Part shown: piece by piece, positions 29,920-37,619 of the stretch | How the letters are laid out: each line of letters opens with the position of its first letter | Position numbering within the stretch: the stretch's first letter is position 1 | Assembly (NCBI RefSeq): GCF_900119165.1 | Contig: NZ_FPJG01000006.1 | Coordinates: 2,790,001-2,854,000 of the forward strand | DNA: 64,000 nt | Source of the DNA: Amycolatopsis australiensis | GTDB lineage: Bacteria > Actinomycetota > Actinomycetes > Mycobacteriales > Pseudonocardiaceae | Reading direction: 5' to 3' | The notes under the pieces: generated by a model | Told to the model about the DNA's origin: nothing | The model's database searches: none | Seen by the model: the letters and a program-made list of their open reading frames with translations, nothing else | Translations under genes and position numbers: made by a program

Positions 29920-30383
29920 TGAACCGCAGGGCACGATTCCCGTCGCGGCCAGCAGTACCGCCGTGCGCAGGCCGGCCACCTCGTCCGCCCGCGTTGGCCA
30001 CCGCGAGTCCCGCCGCGCCACCGGCCTGCTGGGTGGCCCGCCCGCCCGCCGCCTGCGAACCCCCGCCGCGATCGCGGCGATCGGCACCCCGAACGCCAGC
30101 CCGGTCGCGAGCGCGCCGTAGCCGCGCACGCCTTGGAAGTACCCGGTGAGGAAGTACAGCAGCGTCCCGAACGTGCGCGTCAGCACGCCCCCAGCAGGGA
30201 CCCGAGGAGCATCCCCGCAGCCGCCCGCGGTGTCCCACACCGCGGAGGCGCGGTTGCGCTCGCGACCGGCCGCGAACGAGGTGCTGACCAGCGTCAGCGT
30301 CGCCGGGACCGGCCTGCTCGTCACGGCGCGGGCCGGTCAGGGGCTGGGCGGGGCGTTGCTCTTCCCGGCGACGCTGACGCTGG
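29920..30383 (-). pseudogene. Remnant of an MFS transporter gene, with a local inversion
   Basis: Leftward reading gives fragments typical of a DHA2 transporter: PATLTLVSTSFAAGRERNRA, then after a gap FGTLLYFLTGYFQGVRGYGA and ALATGLAF. The roughly 130 residues normally between them are missing, and no frame joins the pieces. The segment that should precede the first fragment, LLVTARAGQGLGGALLFPAT, is present at 30308-30383 but on the opposite strand. So the gene has lost both ends and an internal part and carries a small inversion. Everything between the MFS terminator (29860) and the AhpD gene appears to be this remnant and spacer. Confidence 0.6.
30288..30383. repeat. Perfect 20-bp inverted repeat flanking an inverted segment
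   Basis: CCAGCGTCAGCGTCGCCGGG (30288-30307) is the exact reverse complement of 30364-30383. Both encode PATLTL of the MFS remnant, once on each strand, and they flank 56 bp that is turned around relative to the rest of the remnant. This looks like a fold-back template switch or inverted duplication. Confidence 0.75.
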
Positions 30384-30424
30384 CGCGAAGGCCGGCAACG
30401 CCAGTATGGCGCGCGCACGGCGGT

Positions 30425-30883
30425 TCACCGCGCCACCCGCTCGTCCGTGCCGGGCACCTTGGCGGTCGTGATCGCGATGCGGTTCCACGTGTTGATCGCG
30501 AAGATCAGCGCGAGCAGCTGGCCCAATTCCGCTTCGTCGAACTGGCCGGCGGCGCGGGCGTAGACGTCGTCGGGCACGCCGGCCGCCGAGATCAGCGTGA
30601 CGGCTTCGGTCAGGGCCAGCGCGGCCTGCTCCTGCGCGCTGAAGAAGCTCGTGGCCTCCCGCCACACCGCCACCATGTGCAGCCGCTCCTCGCTTTCCCC
30701 CGCCTTGCGGGCGTCCGAGGTGTGCATGTGCAGGCAGTAGGCGCAGCGGTTGAGCTGCGACGCGCGGATCTGGACCAGCTCGACCAGCGCCGGGTCCAGC
30801 CCGGCGCGGGCGGCGGCGTCGAAACCGATCAGGGCCTTGAAGGCCTTCGGTGCGGTCTTGGCAAAGTTCAGGCGGTTCGTCAT
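30425..30883 (-). CDS. AhpD-like carboxymuconolactone decarboxylase family protein
   Basis: A 152-residue all-helical protein with the CxxC redox motif followed by His (CAYCLHMHTSDARK, about residues 46-59), as in AhpD-like alkylhydroperoxidases. FFSAQEQAALALTEAVTLIS and ALIFAINTWNRIAI complete the fold. It probably reduces peroxides through its cysteine pair. It is divergent from a MocR regulator with only 47 bp between, a pairing seen often in actinobacteria, so it may be that regulator's target. Confidence 0.88.
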   Translation of the reverse strand: MTNRLNFAKTAPKAFKALIGFDAAARAGLDPALVELVQIRASQLNRCAYCLHMHTSDARKAGESEERLHMVAVWREATSFFSAQEQAALALTEAVTLISAAGVPDDVYARAAGQFDEAELGQLLALIFAINTWNRIAITTAKVPGTDERVAR

Positions 30884-30930
30884 GACCGGAAATCTACGGC
30901 TCGATTGACCGCGATGTAGGGTGCATTTCC

Positions 30931-32331
30931 GTGCCGGAATCATGGGTCAATCTGGGCGGGCGGCTGGGTGCGGACCTGCACCTGGACCTGACGGGCACCG
31001 GCGGCAAGCGGGCCGCGCTGATCACCGCGTTGCGCGAGGCCGTCCGCTCCGGGCGGCTCGCCCCCGGGACCCGGCTGCCGCCGTACCGGTCGCTGGCCGC
31101 CGACCTCGGGCTGGCCCGCAACACCGTCGCGGACGCCTACGCCGAGCTTGTCGCCGAAGGCTGGCTGGCCGCCGTCCAGGGTTCGGGCACCCGCGTCGCG
31201 TCCCGGGCCGAGCCGCTGACGGCGGCCCGGACGCCCAAGCCGGTCCCGGAGGCGCCGAAGCCGCGGTTCGACCTCCGGCAGGGCCGGCCGGACGCGACGG
31301 CGTTCCCGCGGACCGAGTGGCTCGCGGCCGCGCGTCGCGCGCTGAACGTCGCACCGCACGACACCTTCGGCCCCGGCGACCCGCGCGGGCGGCCGGAACT
31401 GCGGGAAGCGCTGGCGCGGTACCTGGCCCGGGCCCGCGGCGTGCGGACGTCACCGGAGCGGATCGTCGTCTGCTCGGGGTTCGCGCACGCGCTGCGGCTG
31501 CTGTTCCCGGCGGTGCTGCCCGGCCCGCTCGCCGTCGAGGCGTACGGCCTGCCGTTCCACCGCTCGATCTTCCGGCACGCCGGGATCGGCACGATTCCCC
31601 TCGCGCTGGACGAAAACGGCGCGCGCGTCGACGAGCTGACGGCGCCGGCGGTGCTGCTGACGCCCGCGCACCAGTTCCCGACCGGCGGCCCGCTGCACCA
31701 CGACCGCCGCACGGCGGTGCTCGACCACGTCCGCGCGACCGGCGGCGTGCTCGTCGAAGACGACTACGACGGCGAGTTCCGCTACGACCGCAAACCGGTC
31801 GGCGCGGTCCAGGGGCTCGATCCCGAGCACGTCGTGTACGTCGGATCGGTGAGCAAGAGCCTGTCCCCGGCGCTGCGGCTCGGGTGGCTCGTGCTGCCCG
31901 CGGCGCTGGTGGACGCGGTGCTGGCGGTGAAAGGCGAGCGCGAGGCGTGGACCGGCGTGCTCGACCAGCTGACCTTGGCGGAGTTCCTGGAATCGGGTGC
32001 GTACGACCAGCACATCCGCCGCATGCGGCAGCGGTACCGCCGTCGCCGCGACGCGCTCGTCACGGCACTGGCCGAACGAGCCCCGCACGTCGAGCCGACG
32101 GGCATCGCGGCGGGGTTGCACGCGGTGCTCCGGCTGCCGCCGGGCACGGAACGATCGGCGGTGAAGGCGGCGGCGTGGCAGGGACTGGCCCTGGACGGCC
32201 TGGCGCCGTTCCGCCACCCGGACGCGACGGGGTCCACAATGGACGGTCTGGTGGTCGGCTACGCGGCCCCGCCGGAACACGCCTACCCGGCGGCGCTGGA
32301 CGCGCTGTGCCGCGCCCTGCCGCCAGCCTGA
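30931..32331 (+). CDS. MocR/PdxR-type GntR regulator with aminotransferase domain
   Basis: A 466-residue fusion. The N-terminal GntR winged helix (about 25-95, RLAPGTRLPPYRSLAADLGL, NTVADAYAEL) is joined by a linker to a fold-type I aminotransferase domain; the PLP lysine is Lys309 in YVGSVSKSLSPALRLGW. MocR proteins use PLP or PLP adducts as signals and are not expected to act as enzymes. Start at GTG 30931. Divergent from the AhpD-like gene, its likely target, and followed by a tandem hairpin array. Confidence 0.88.
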   Translation: MPESWVNLGGRLGADLHLDLTGTGGKRAALITALREAVRSGRLAPGTRLPPYRSLAADLGLARNTVADAYAELVAEGWLAAVQGSGTRVASRAEPLTAARTPKPVPEAPKPRFDLRQGRPDATAFPRTEWLAAARRALNVAPHDTFGPGDPRGRPELREALARYLARARGVRTSPERIVVCSGFAHALRLLFPAVLPGPLAVEAYGLPFHRSIFRHAGIGTIPLALDENGARVDELTAPAVLLTPAHQFPTGGPLHHDRRTAVLDHVRATGGVLVEDDYDGEFRYDRKPVGAVQGLDPEHVVYVGSVSKSLSPALRLGWLVLPAALVDAVLAVKGEREAWTGVLDQLTLAEFLESGAYDQHIRRMRQRYRRRRDALVTALAERAPHVEPTGIAAGLHAVLRLPPGTERSAVKAAAWQGLALDGLAPFRHPDATGSTMDGLVVGYAAPPEHAYPAALDALCRALPPA

Positions 32332-32345
32332 GCCGAGCGCAAGCG

Positions 32346-32453
32346 CCCCAATGTGGCCTTCGGTGCGTGGGACGCAACGAAGGGGCCCTTCGGTGCGTGG
32401 GACGCAACGAAGGGGCCCTTCGGTGCGTGGGACGCACCCAAGGCCGCATTGGG
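32346..32453. repeat. Array of three tandem 30-bp hairpin units
   Basis: Three 30-bp units start at 32359, 32389 and 32419; the first two are identical and the third differs at its end. Each unit folds on itself: CCCTTCGGTGCGT pairs with ACGCAACGAAGGG (12 of 13) over a GGG loop. The array is enclosed by a further inverted repeat (32346-32360 with 32440-32453, 13 of 15). It lies between the convergent MocR and glycoside-hydrolase-like genes. Any reading frame through it gives a repetitive peptide and is rejected. Not CRISPR: there are no spacers. Confidence 0.85.
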
Positions 32454-32472
32454 ACGGGGGGCGTGCCTTCCG

Positions 32473-33318
32473 CTAGCCGACTATGTCGATCTCGAAGGGG
32501 TCCGCCGCGCTGTAGTTGATGTCCGCCCAGACCGCGCCCGGCAGGTCGTAGCGGCGGTGGGACGTCAGGCGCGGGTCGTAGCCCGGGTCCTGCTTCGGGT
32601 TGTGGCCGATTCCGCTGTGGTCGCTGCCCCACGCGAAGATGTCGCCGACCCACATCGGGTTCGCGTAGCCGTCGCCGCCGATCCTGGGGCGGACGATCAC
32701 CGCCGCGCCCTGGCTGCCGGACAGGAAGACCCGCACCGCGTTCTCGTCGGCGTTCGGCGGGGTGACGGTGATGCGCTCCATGATCTCCACTCCGGTCGAG
32801 TCCGTTGCCGTGCCGTCCACGCCGGGCCAGTGGTCGGCGACCGACGAGACGTCGTAGCCCGGGGCGACGTTCCCGCGGTACTGCTTGGCGACCGCGCCGG
32901 CCGGGATGGCGGGATCGCCGTCGTAGTGCGCGATCCAGTAGTGCGGCTCGGCGACGCCCGCCGACGAGAACGCCGAACGCACCGACGGCCACGTCGAGAG
33001 GTCGCAGTACACCGAGGGGTCGGCGCCCGCCGCGCGGCGCATCCGGACCCAGCCCGGCGCCTCGGCCGGGGTGGCGTCGCCGGGCTCGACGTCGAGCACG
33101 TGACCGGCGTTCGTCGAGGCCTTCTTGACGATCGTGACCTTGACCGCGCCGGGAAAGCGCGCCCAATCGGCCGCCGACCACGGCTCCAGCTTGATCTTGT
33201 CGATGTACCCCGCGACCATCCGGGCGCCGGCGGGGATGTTCGCGGCCGTCACCGCGTCATACATCGTGCGCACGGGTTCGAACTCCGTTTCGCTGTTTCT
33301 CCCGGGAGTTTTCGCCAT
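32473..33318 (-). CDS. Glycoside-hydrolase-like (DUF1906/GH25-like) protein
   Basis: A 281-residue protein. The N-terminal part (about 15-175) has the order of a beta/alpha-barrel lysozyme-like fold: ARMVAGYIDKIKLEPW, KVTIVKKASTNAGHVLDVEP, HYWIAHYDGDPAIPAGAVAK and QYRGNVAPGYDVSSVAD, close to GH25/DUF1906 proteins. The last 95 residues (VEIMERITVTPP, VRVFLSGSQGAAVIVRPRIG) look like a separate beta domain. No signal peptide is seen, so how it would reach the cell wall is unclear; a phage-derived or intracellular role is possible. It stands alone. Confidence 0.6.
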   Translation of the reverse strand: MAKTPGRNSETEFEPVRTMYDAVTAANIPAGARMVAGYIDKIKLEPWSAADWARFPGAVKVTIVKKASTNAGHVLDVEPGDATPAEAPGWVRMRRAAGADPSVYCDLSTWPSVRSAFSSAGVAEPHYWIAHYDGDPAIPAGAVAKQYRGNVAPGYDVSSVADHWPGVDGTATDSTGVEIMERITVTPPNADENAVRVFLSGSQGAAVIVRPRIGGDGYANPMWVGDIFAWGSDHSGIGHNPKQDPGYDPRLTSHRRYDLPGAVWADINYSAADPFEIDIVG

Positions 33319-33508
33319 CGTGCAGTTACCCCGGTGGGAAGCGCGTCAAGCGAAAACACCGGGCAGTTCCTGTCAATCACCAAAACGGCCGCATCGCGCA
33401 ATTCCTTCACCGCCCGTTCACGCCCGATGGTCACTTTCCGCTGTCGGCACTGGCTTCCCGCTCACCCGGCTGGCAAGCTGCCAGGACTCCACGACGGAAG
33501 GGACGTGC

Positions 33509-35092
33509 ATGGCGGCACACCCGGTGCGGGCCCGGCGCATCGACGCGCGGGTCGTCGTCCTGTGCGTGCTGCTCGTGGCCGCCCTGCTCGCCTGGTTCGG
33601 CGCCGACTACCTGCGCGACCGCCTCGCCACCGGGGGCTGTGACACCACGACGCCGGTGCGCGTCACCGCTTCACCGGACATCGCGCCGGTGCTCGCCTCG
33701 CTCGCCCGGACCGTGCCGGAGCGGGACTGCTACACCGTCGACGTCACCGCGGCACCTTCCGCGGCGACCGCGGCGGCGCTCGAAGCCAACGGCGCGACCG
33801 GCCCCGACGTCTGGGTGCCGGAATCGAGCACGTGGCTGCTGCGGGCCCGCGACGGCGGCGCGTGGAACCTGCCCGAGTCCGGCCAGTCCGTGGCGAGCTC
33901 CCCGGTGGTGCTGGCGCTGACCGACGACGTCGCGAAACATGCGGGCTGGCCGGGCAAGGCGCCGTCGTGGGCGGACGTCCTCGCCGGAAGCCCGGTCGGC
34001 CTGCCCGACCCGAACCGCGACCCCGCCGCGATCGCCGCGCTGATCGGCCTGCGGCAGCTGGCAACGGACGCGCCCGATCCGGCCGCCGCGTTCACCGAGG
34101 AGATCCGCAGGCTTTCGGCGGTGCAGGAGCCGTTCACCGCGTCGCCGGCGTCGGAGCAGTCCGTGCTGGCGCGCAAGCTCGTCGCCGCGTACCCGGCGGC
34201 CGGCGTGCCCGGTTTCGACTACCCGTACGTCGTGCTGCCGCGCGCGTCGGAGGCGTCCCGGTCGGCGGCCGAGCGGTTCCTGCGGCTGCTGCTCGACCAG
34301 ACCGCCACCGCGGCGTTCGGCAACGCCGGTTTCCGGACGCCGTCCGGGCAGCTGCTCGGCGACCGGCAGGCCGGCACCACGCGCACGGACCCCGCGCCGC
34401 GCCCGGCCGGGCCGCCGGCACCCGACGCGATGTACGGCGTGCTCCAGGCGTGGGCCGGGGCGAACCTCAGCGCCCGCGTCCAGGTGCTGCTCGACGTCTC
34501 CGGCTCGATGGCCGCCACCGTCCCCGGCACCGGCCGCAGCCGGATGGCGCTCACCCTGGAAGCCGCGACGCAGGGGCTCGGGCTGTTCAAGCCGACGACC
34601 GAAATCGGCCTGTGGCTGTTCTCGACCCGGCTCGACGGCGACAAGGACTACCGGGAACTGCTGCCGATGCGGCCCCTGTCCCAGCAGCTCGCCGCGGGCG
34701 GGCTGGCGGCACTGCAGGCGGTCAAGCCGAAACCCGGCGGCGCGACCGGGCTGTACGACTCGATCCTCGCCGCCTACCAGAACGCCCGGCAGAACTGGCA
34801 GCTCGGCCGGATCAACGTCGTCGTCGTGCTCACCGACGGCCGCAACGAGGACAGTGACTCCGTCGGGCTGCCCGGGCTGCTCGCCGAGCTGGGAAGGCTG
34901 CAGGACCCGCGGAAACCGCTGCCGGTGATCGGGATCGGCATCGGCCCGGACATCGACGCGAGCGAGCTGCAGCAGGTTTCGGCCGCCACCGGCGGCGAGT
35001 CGTTCAGCACGCCGGACCCGCGCAAGATCTCCGACGTCTTCTACCAGGCGCTGAGCAAGCTCATGTGCCAGCCGCCCGCCTGCAAGAATTGA
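33509..35092 (+). CDS. Membrane-anchored VWA protein with solute-binding-like domain
   Basis: A 527-residue envelope protein: one N-terminal membrane helix (about 14-32), then an extracytoplasmic region (about 45-300) that resembles type-II periplasmic solute-binding proteins (VRVTASPDIAPVLASLA, GPDVWVPESSTWLL, VVLALTDDVAKHAGW), then a C-terminal VWA domain with the metal-site motif DVSGSMAATV, a later TDGRNED and a final CQPPACKN. Similar substrate-binding plus VWA proteins are found widely in actinobacteria; their role is unknown. It sits 8 bp before a GT-C-like gene, so it may belong to the envelope block. Start ATG 33509 with GAAGGGAC upstream. Confidence 0.8.
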   Translation: MAAHPVRARRIDARVVVLCVLLVAALLAWFGADYLRDRLATGGCDTTTPVRVTASPDIAPVLASLARTVPERDCYTVDVTAAPSAATAAALEANGATGPDVWVPESSTWLLRARDGGAWNLPESGQSVASSPVVLALTDDVAKHAGWPGKAPSWADVLAGSPVGLPDPNRDPAAIAALIGLRQLATDAPDPAAAFTEEIRRLSAVQEPFTASPASEQSVLARKLVAAYPAAGVPGFDYPYVVLPRASEASRSAAERFLRLLLDQTATAAFGNAGFRTPSGQLLGDRQAGTTRTDPAPRPAGPPAPDAMYGVLQAWAGANLSARVQVLLDVSGSMAATVPGTGRSRMALTLEAATQGLGLFKPTTEIGLWLFSTRLDGDKDYRELLPMRPLSQQLAAGGLAALQAVKPKPGGATGLYDSILAAYQNARQNWQLGRINVVVVLTDGRNEDSDSVGLPGLLAELGRLQDPRKPLPVIGIGIGPDIDASELQQVSAATGGESFSTPDPRKISDVFYQALSKLMCQPPACKN

Positions 35093-35100
35093 GGACGCCC

Positions 35101-36846
35101 GTGTTGGTGGAGACCGGAAAACCCGTGCCGGCAGCGGTACGAAGACCGTCCACAGTGGTCTTGGCCGCGGTCGTCGCGGGGCTGGTGCCGTTCCTGTTCC
35201 ACGCCTGGGCGGCGCTGCACGGCAATCTCGCGCAGGACGACTTCGTCGTCACCCACCGGGCGGCCGCGGCCGGGCCGTTCGACCTCGCCTTCCTGTTCCA
35301 GGACTACCACGGGCACCTCACGCCGGGCGGGTTCTTCCTCGCCGCCGTGGCGACCGCGTGGGCGCCGTTGAACGTCCCGCTGCTGATGCTGCCCCTGCTG
35401 CTCATGCGGGCCGCCGCCACGGTGCTGTTCTGGTGCCTGCTGGTGCGCTGCTTCGGCCGCCGGTGGGCGATCCTGGTGCCGTTCACCGTGTTCACGGCAT
35501 CGACGTTGCTGCTGGTCCCGACGCTGTGGTGGGCCTACGGCGTGCAGATCGGGCCGGTCGTGCTGGCGGCCGCGGGCGCGCTGCACGCGCACGTCCGGTA
35601 CCTGGACGGCGGCGGCCGCTGGTGGCTCGGCGCCTTCGCCTGGACGCTGTTCGGGCTCGCGTTCTACGAGAAGGCCGCGGTGCTGCCGATCCTGCTGGCC
35701 GGCGTCACCGTCCTGCTCGGACGGTCCTTCCGGGACCACGCCCGGTACTGGCTCGGCCATGGCGTGCTGCTGCTGGGTTTCGTGGCCGGGTACCTCGCGC
35801 TGACTTCGAGCCAGGTGACGGCGGGCGGCACGCCGATGTCCGCCGGCACGGCCGCCGACCTGACCGGCCGGATGCTCGGCGACACGCTGCTGCCCGGCCT
35901 GGCCGGTGGGCCGTGGTCCGGGCCCGGACCGGGCGCGACCTGGGCGCCTTCGCCGTTCGCGGTCGTCGTCGCGCTGGTCGTGGCCGCGCTCGCGATCGGG
36001 ACCGCCGGCGTGCGCGCAGGGGGACGGCGGGCGTGGCGGGCGTGGGCGCTGCTCGGATTCCTGTTCGCCGTGGACGTCACGCTGCTGGCACTGACGCGGC
36101 TGCGGGAGATCGGCCCCGCGGCGGGTGACGACCCGCGGTACCTCGCCGAGCTGGCCCTGCCGGCTGCCCTCTGCGGAGCGTTCGCTTTCCTTCCGCCGCA
36201 CGGGACTGCGCCGTCCGGCGGACAGCGGGAACGGCCGATCGCCCTAGCCCTGTGCGTGCTCCTGCTCGCCAGTTCGGCAGTGGGTTTCACCCGGTTGTCG
36301 CCTGCCATGCGGTTCGAGCACTCCGGCCAGTACGTCGGCAATGTCCGGGCGGCCGTCGCGGAAGACCCGGATCTCGTCTTCTACGACACCTTCGTGCCGT
36401 CCGACGTCGTCCACGAGTGGTTCGGCACGGACTCCCTCGCGTCGCGCGTGGTCGGGCTGGTCCCCGGGACGCACTTCGACCAGCCGGCGACCCGCATGCA
36501 CCTGCTCGACCCGACGGGCACACCGCGTCGGATCACCGGCGTGCAACCGCTTTCGCGCGGAAAGCCGGGCCCGGTGCCGGACTGCGGGTACCCGGTGGGC
36601 GAAACCCCCGTGGACGTCCCGCTCGACACGCCGATGCTCGGCCGGTACCTGCTCAAGCTGGACTACTACACCTCGGACGGCGGTGAAGGCCTGGTGAACC
36701 GGACACCCGTGTGGTTCCAGGCCGGGCTGCACTCGCTGTACCTGCCGGTCGACGGCCTGTACGACCGCGTCGGCGTGCGGTTGTCGGGCCCGGGCGCGCC
36801 GGTCTGCGTCGCCAGGGTCGAGGTGGGGAAACCGATTGCTCAGTAG
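35101..36846 (+). CDS. Polytopic membrane protein, GT-C glycosyltransferase-like
   Basis: A 581-residue protein with about 10-11 membrane helices in the first 410 residues and a soluble C-terminal part of about 160. The first loop after helix 1 contains GNLAQDDFVVTHRAA, with an acidic pair placed as in GT-C enzymes that use polyprenyl-phosphate sugars. The C-terminal part (YDTFVPSDVVHEWFGTDSLA, GRYLLKLDYYTSDGGEG) is probably outside. No exact family is recognised; a sugar-transfer or capsule role is inferred. GTG start at 35101, just after the VWA gene. It overlaps the convergent methyltransferase by 7 bases. Confidence 0.7.
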   Translation: MLVETGKPVPAAVRRPSTVVLAAVVAGLVPFLFHAWAALHGNLAQDDFVVTHRAAAAGPFDLAFLFQDYHGHLTPGGFFLAAVATAWAPLNVPLLMLPLLLMRAAATVLFWCLLVRCFGRRWAILVPFTVFTASTLLLVPTLWWAYGVQIGPVVLAAAGALHAHVRYLDGGGRWWLGAFAWTLFGLAFYEKAAVLPILLAGVTVLLGRSFRDHARYWLGHGVLLLGFVAGYLALTSSQVTAGGTPMSAGTAADLTGRMLGDTLLPGLAGGPWSGPGPGATWAPSPFAVVVALVVAALAIGTAGVRAGGRRAWRAWALLGFLFAVDVTLLALTRLREIGPAAGDDPRYLAELALPAALCGAFAFLPPHGTAPSGGQRERPIALALCVLLLASSAVGFTRLSPAMRFEHSGQYVGNVRAAVAEDPDLVFYDTFVPSDVVHEWFGTDSLASRVVGLVPGTHFDQPATRMHLLDPTGTPRRITGVQPLSRGKPGPVPDCGYPVGETPVDVPLDTPMLGRYLLKLDYYTSDGGEGLVNRTPVWFQAGLHSLYLPVDGLYDRVGVRLSGPGAPVCVARVEVGKPIAQ

Positions 36847-37586
36847 GGGTCGTCCGGGCTGTCGTGCCCGAGCAGCCGGGCCGCCGGCCGCAGCCGCAGG
36901 CGCAGCAGCACCTTGACCACGACGTTGCGCAGGAACCACGGCAGCTGCGCCACCAGGCGCAGCCGGGCGCGCGCCGGCGGCGGCGCGAGCCGGAACCGCG
37001 CCAGCGACGCCGTCCGGTCCACATAGGTGTAACGGCGTCCGAAGAGGACTTTCGCGATCGTGCCGAGCGTGACGCCGACCGAGGAAAAGCAGTCGTGGAC
37101 CAGGATTTCCGCGCCCGGCGGCAGGTACGCCGACCAGCGCAGGTCGTCGGTGTAGGTCCAGTAGTCGTGCTTGCCGTCGATGTGAAGCAGCTGTAAGGGC
37201 CGATCCCAGTCAGGCCGCAGTTTCGTGCTGTGAGCGGCGACCAGCTCGACGACGTCGTCCAGCCCGGCGCGGCGGATGTTGCGCTCGAACAGCCGCCGCG
37301 TCGGCGATCCGCCGAACAGGCGGCCGTCGACGAAGGGGTCCACGGCGATCACCGTGGCCCCGACCGTGCGGGCCGCCGCGCCGAGGACGATCGTCGACCG
37401 GCCCTGGTGGCTGCCGATTTCGAGCACGGTGCCGCCCTTCTCCAGGCGGCGCACGGCGTTCCACAGCGCTTCACCCTGCGCACGGGTCATCCAGCCCTTG
37501 ACCGGCTCGGCCGAGGCCCAGGCTTCGTCGAACGAAATGGCGCACCTGCCCTGTGCGTTCGGAAGGTCCGGGAAAATCGTCGGCAC
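36840..37586 (-). CDS. Class I SAM-dependent methyltransferase (CmcI-like)
   Basis: A 248-residue methyltransferase of the Methyltransf_24/CmcI group. The SAM-binding region is GGTVLEIGSHQGRSTIVLGA (about 55-75) with VIAVDPFVDGRLFG after it; LLHIDGKHDYWTYTDDLRWS carries the metal-coordinating Asp/His pair of this group, and ILVHDCFSSVGVT follows. It probably O-methylates a sugar of the cell envelope or a glycolipid. Start is a GTG at 37586; the ATG two bases away is out of frame. Divergent from aftD with almost no gap. Confidence 0.85.
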   Translation of the reverse strand: MPTIFPDLPNAQGRCAISFDEAWASAEPVKGWMTRAQGEALWNAVRRLEKGGTVLEIGSHQGRSTIVLGAAARTVGATVIAVDPFVDGRLFGGSPTRRLFERNIRRAGLDDVVELVAAHSTKLRPDWDRPLQLLHIDGKHDYWTYTDDLRWSAYLPPGAEILVHDCFSSVGVTLGTIAKVLFGRRYTYVDRTASLARFRLAPPPARARLRLVAQLPWFLRNVVVKVLLRLRLRPAARLLGHDSPDDPY

Positions 37587-37619
37587 ATGGTAGCCGGGTT
37601 TCGGCCTAGTATCTACCGG

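Noticed and set aside
32346..32453. CRISPR array
   Set aside because: Units are contiguous without spacers, palindromic, and no cas genes are present.
32353..33642. A 429-codon frame starting in the tandem hairpin array
   Set aside because: The start is the repeat itself (repetitive FGAWDATKGP) and the rest is antisense to the glycoside-hydrolase-like gene.
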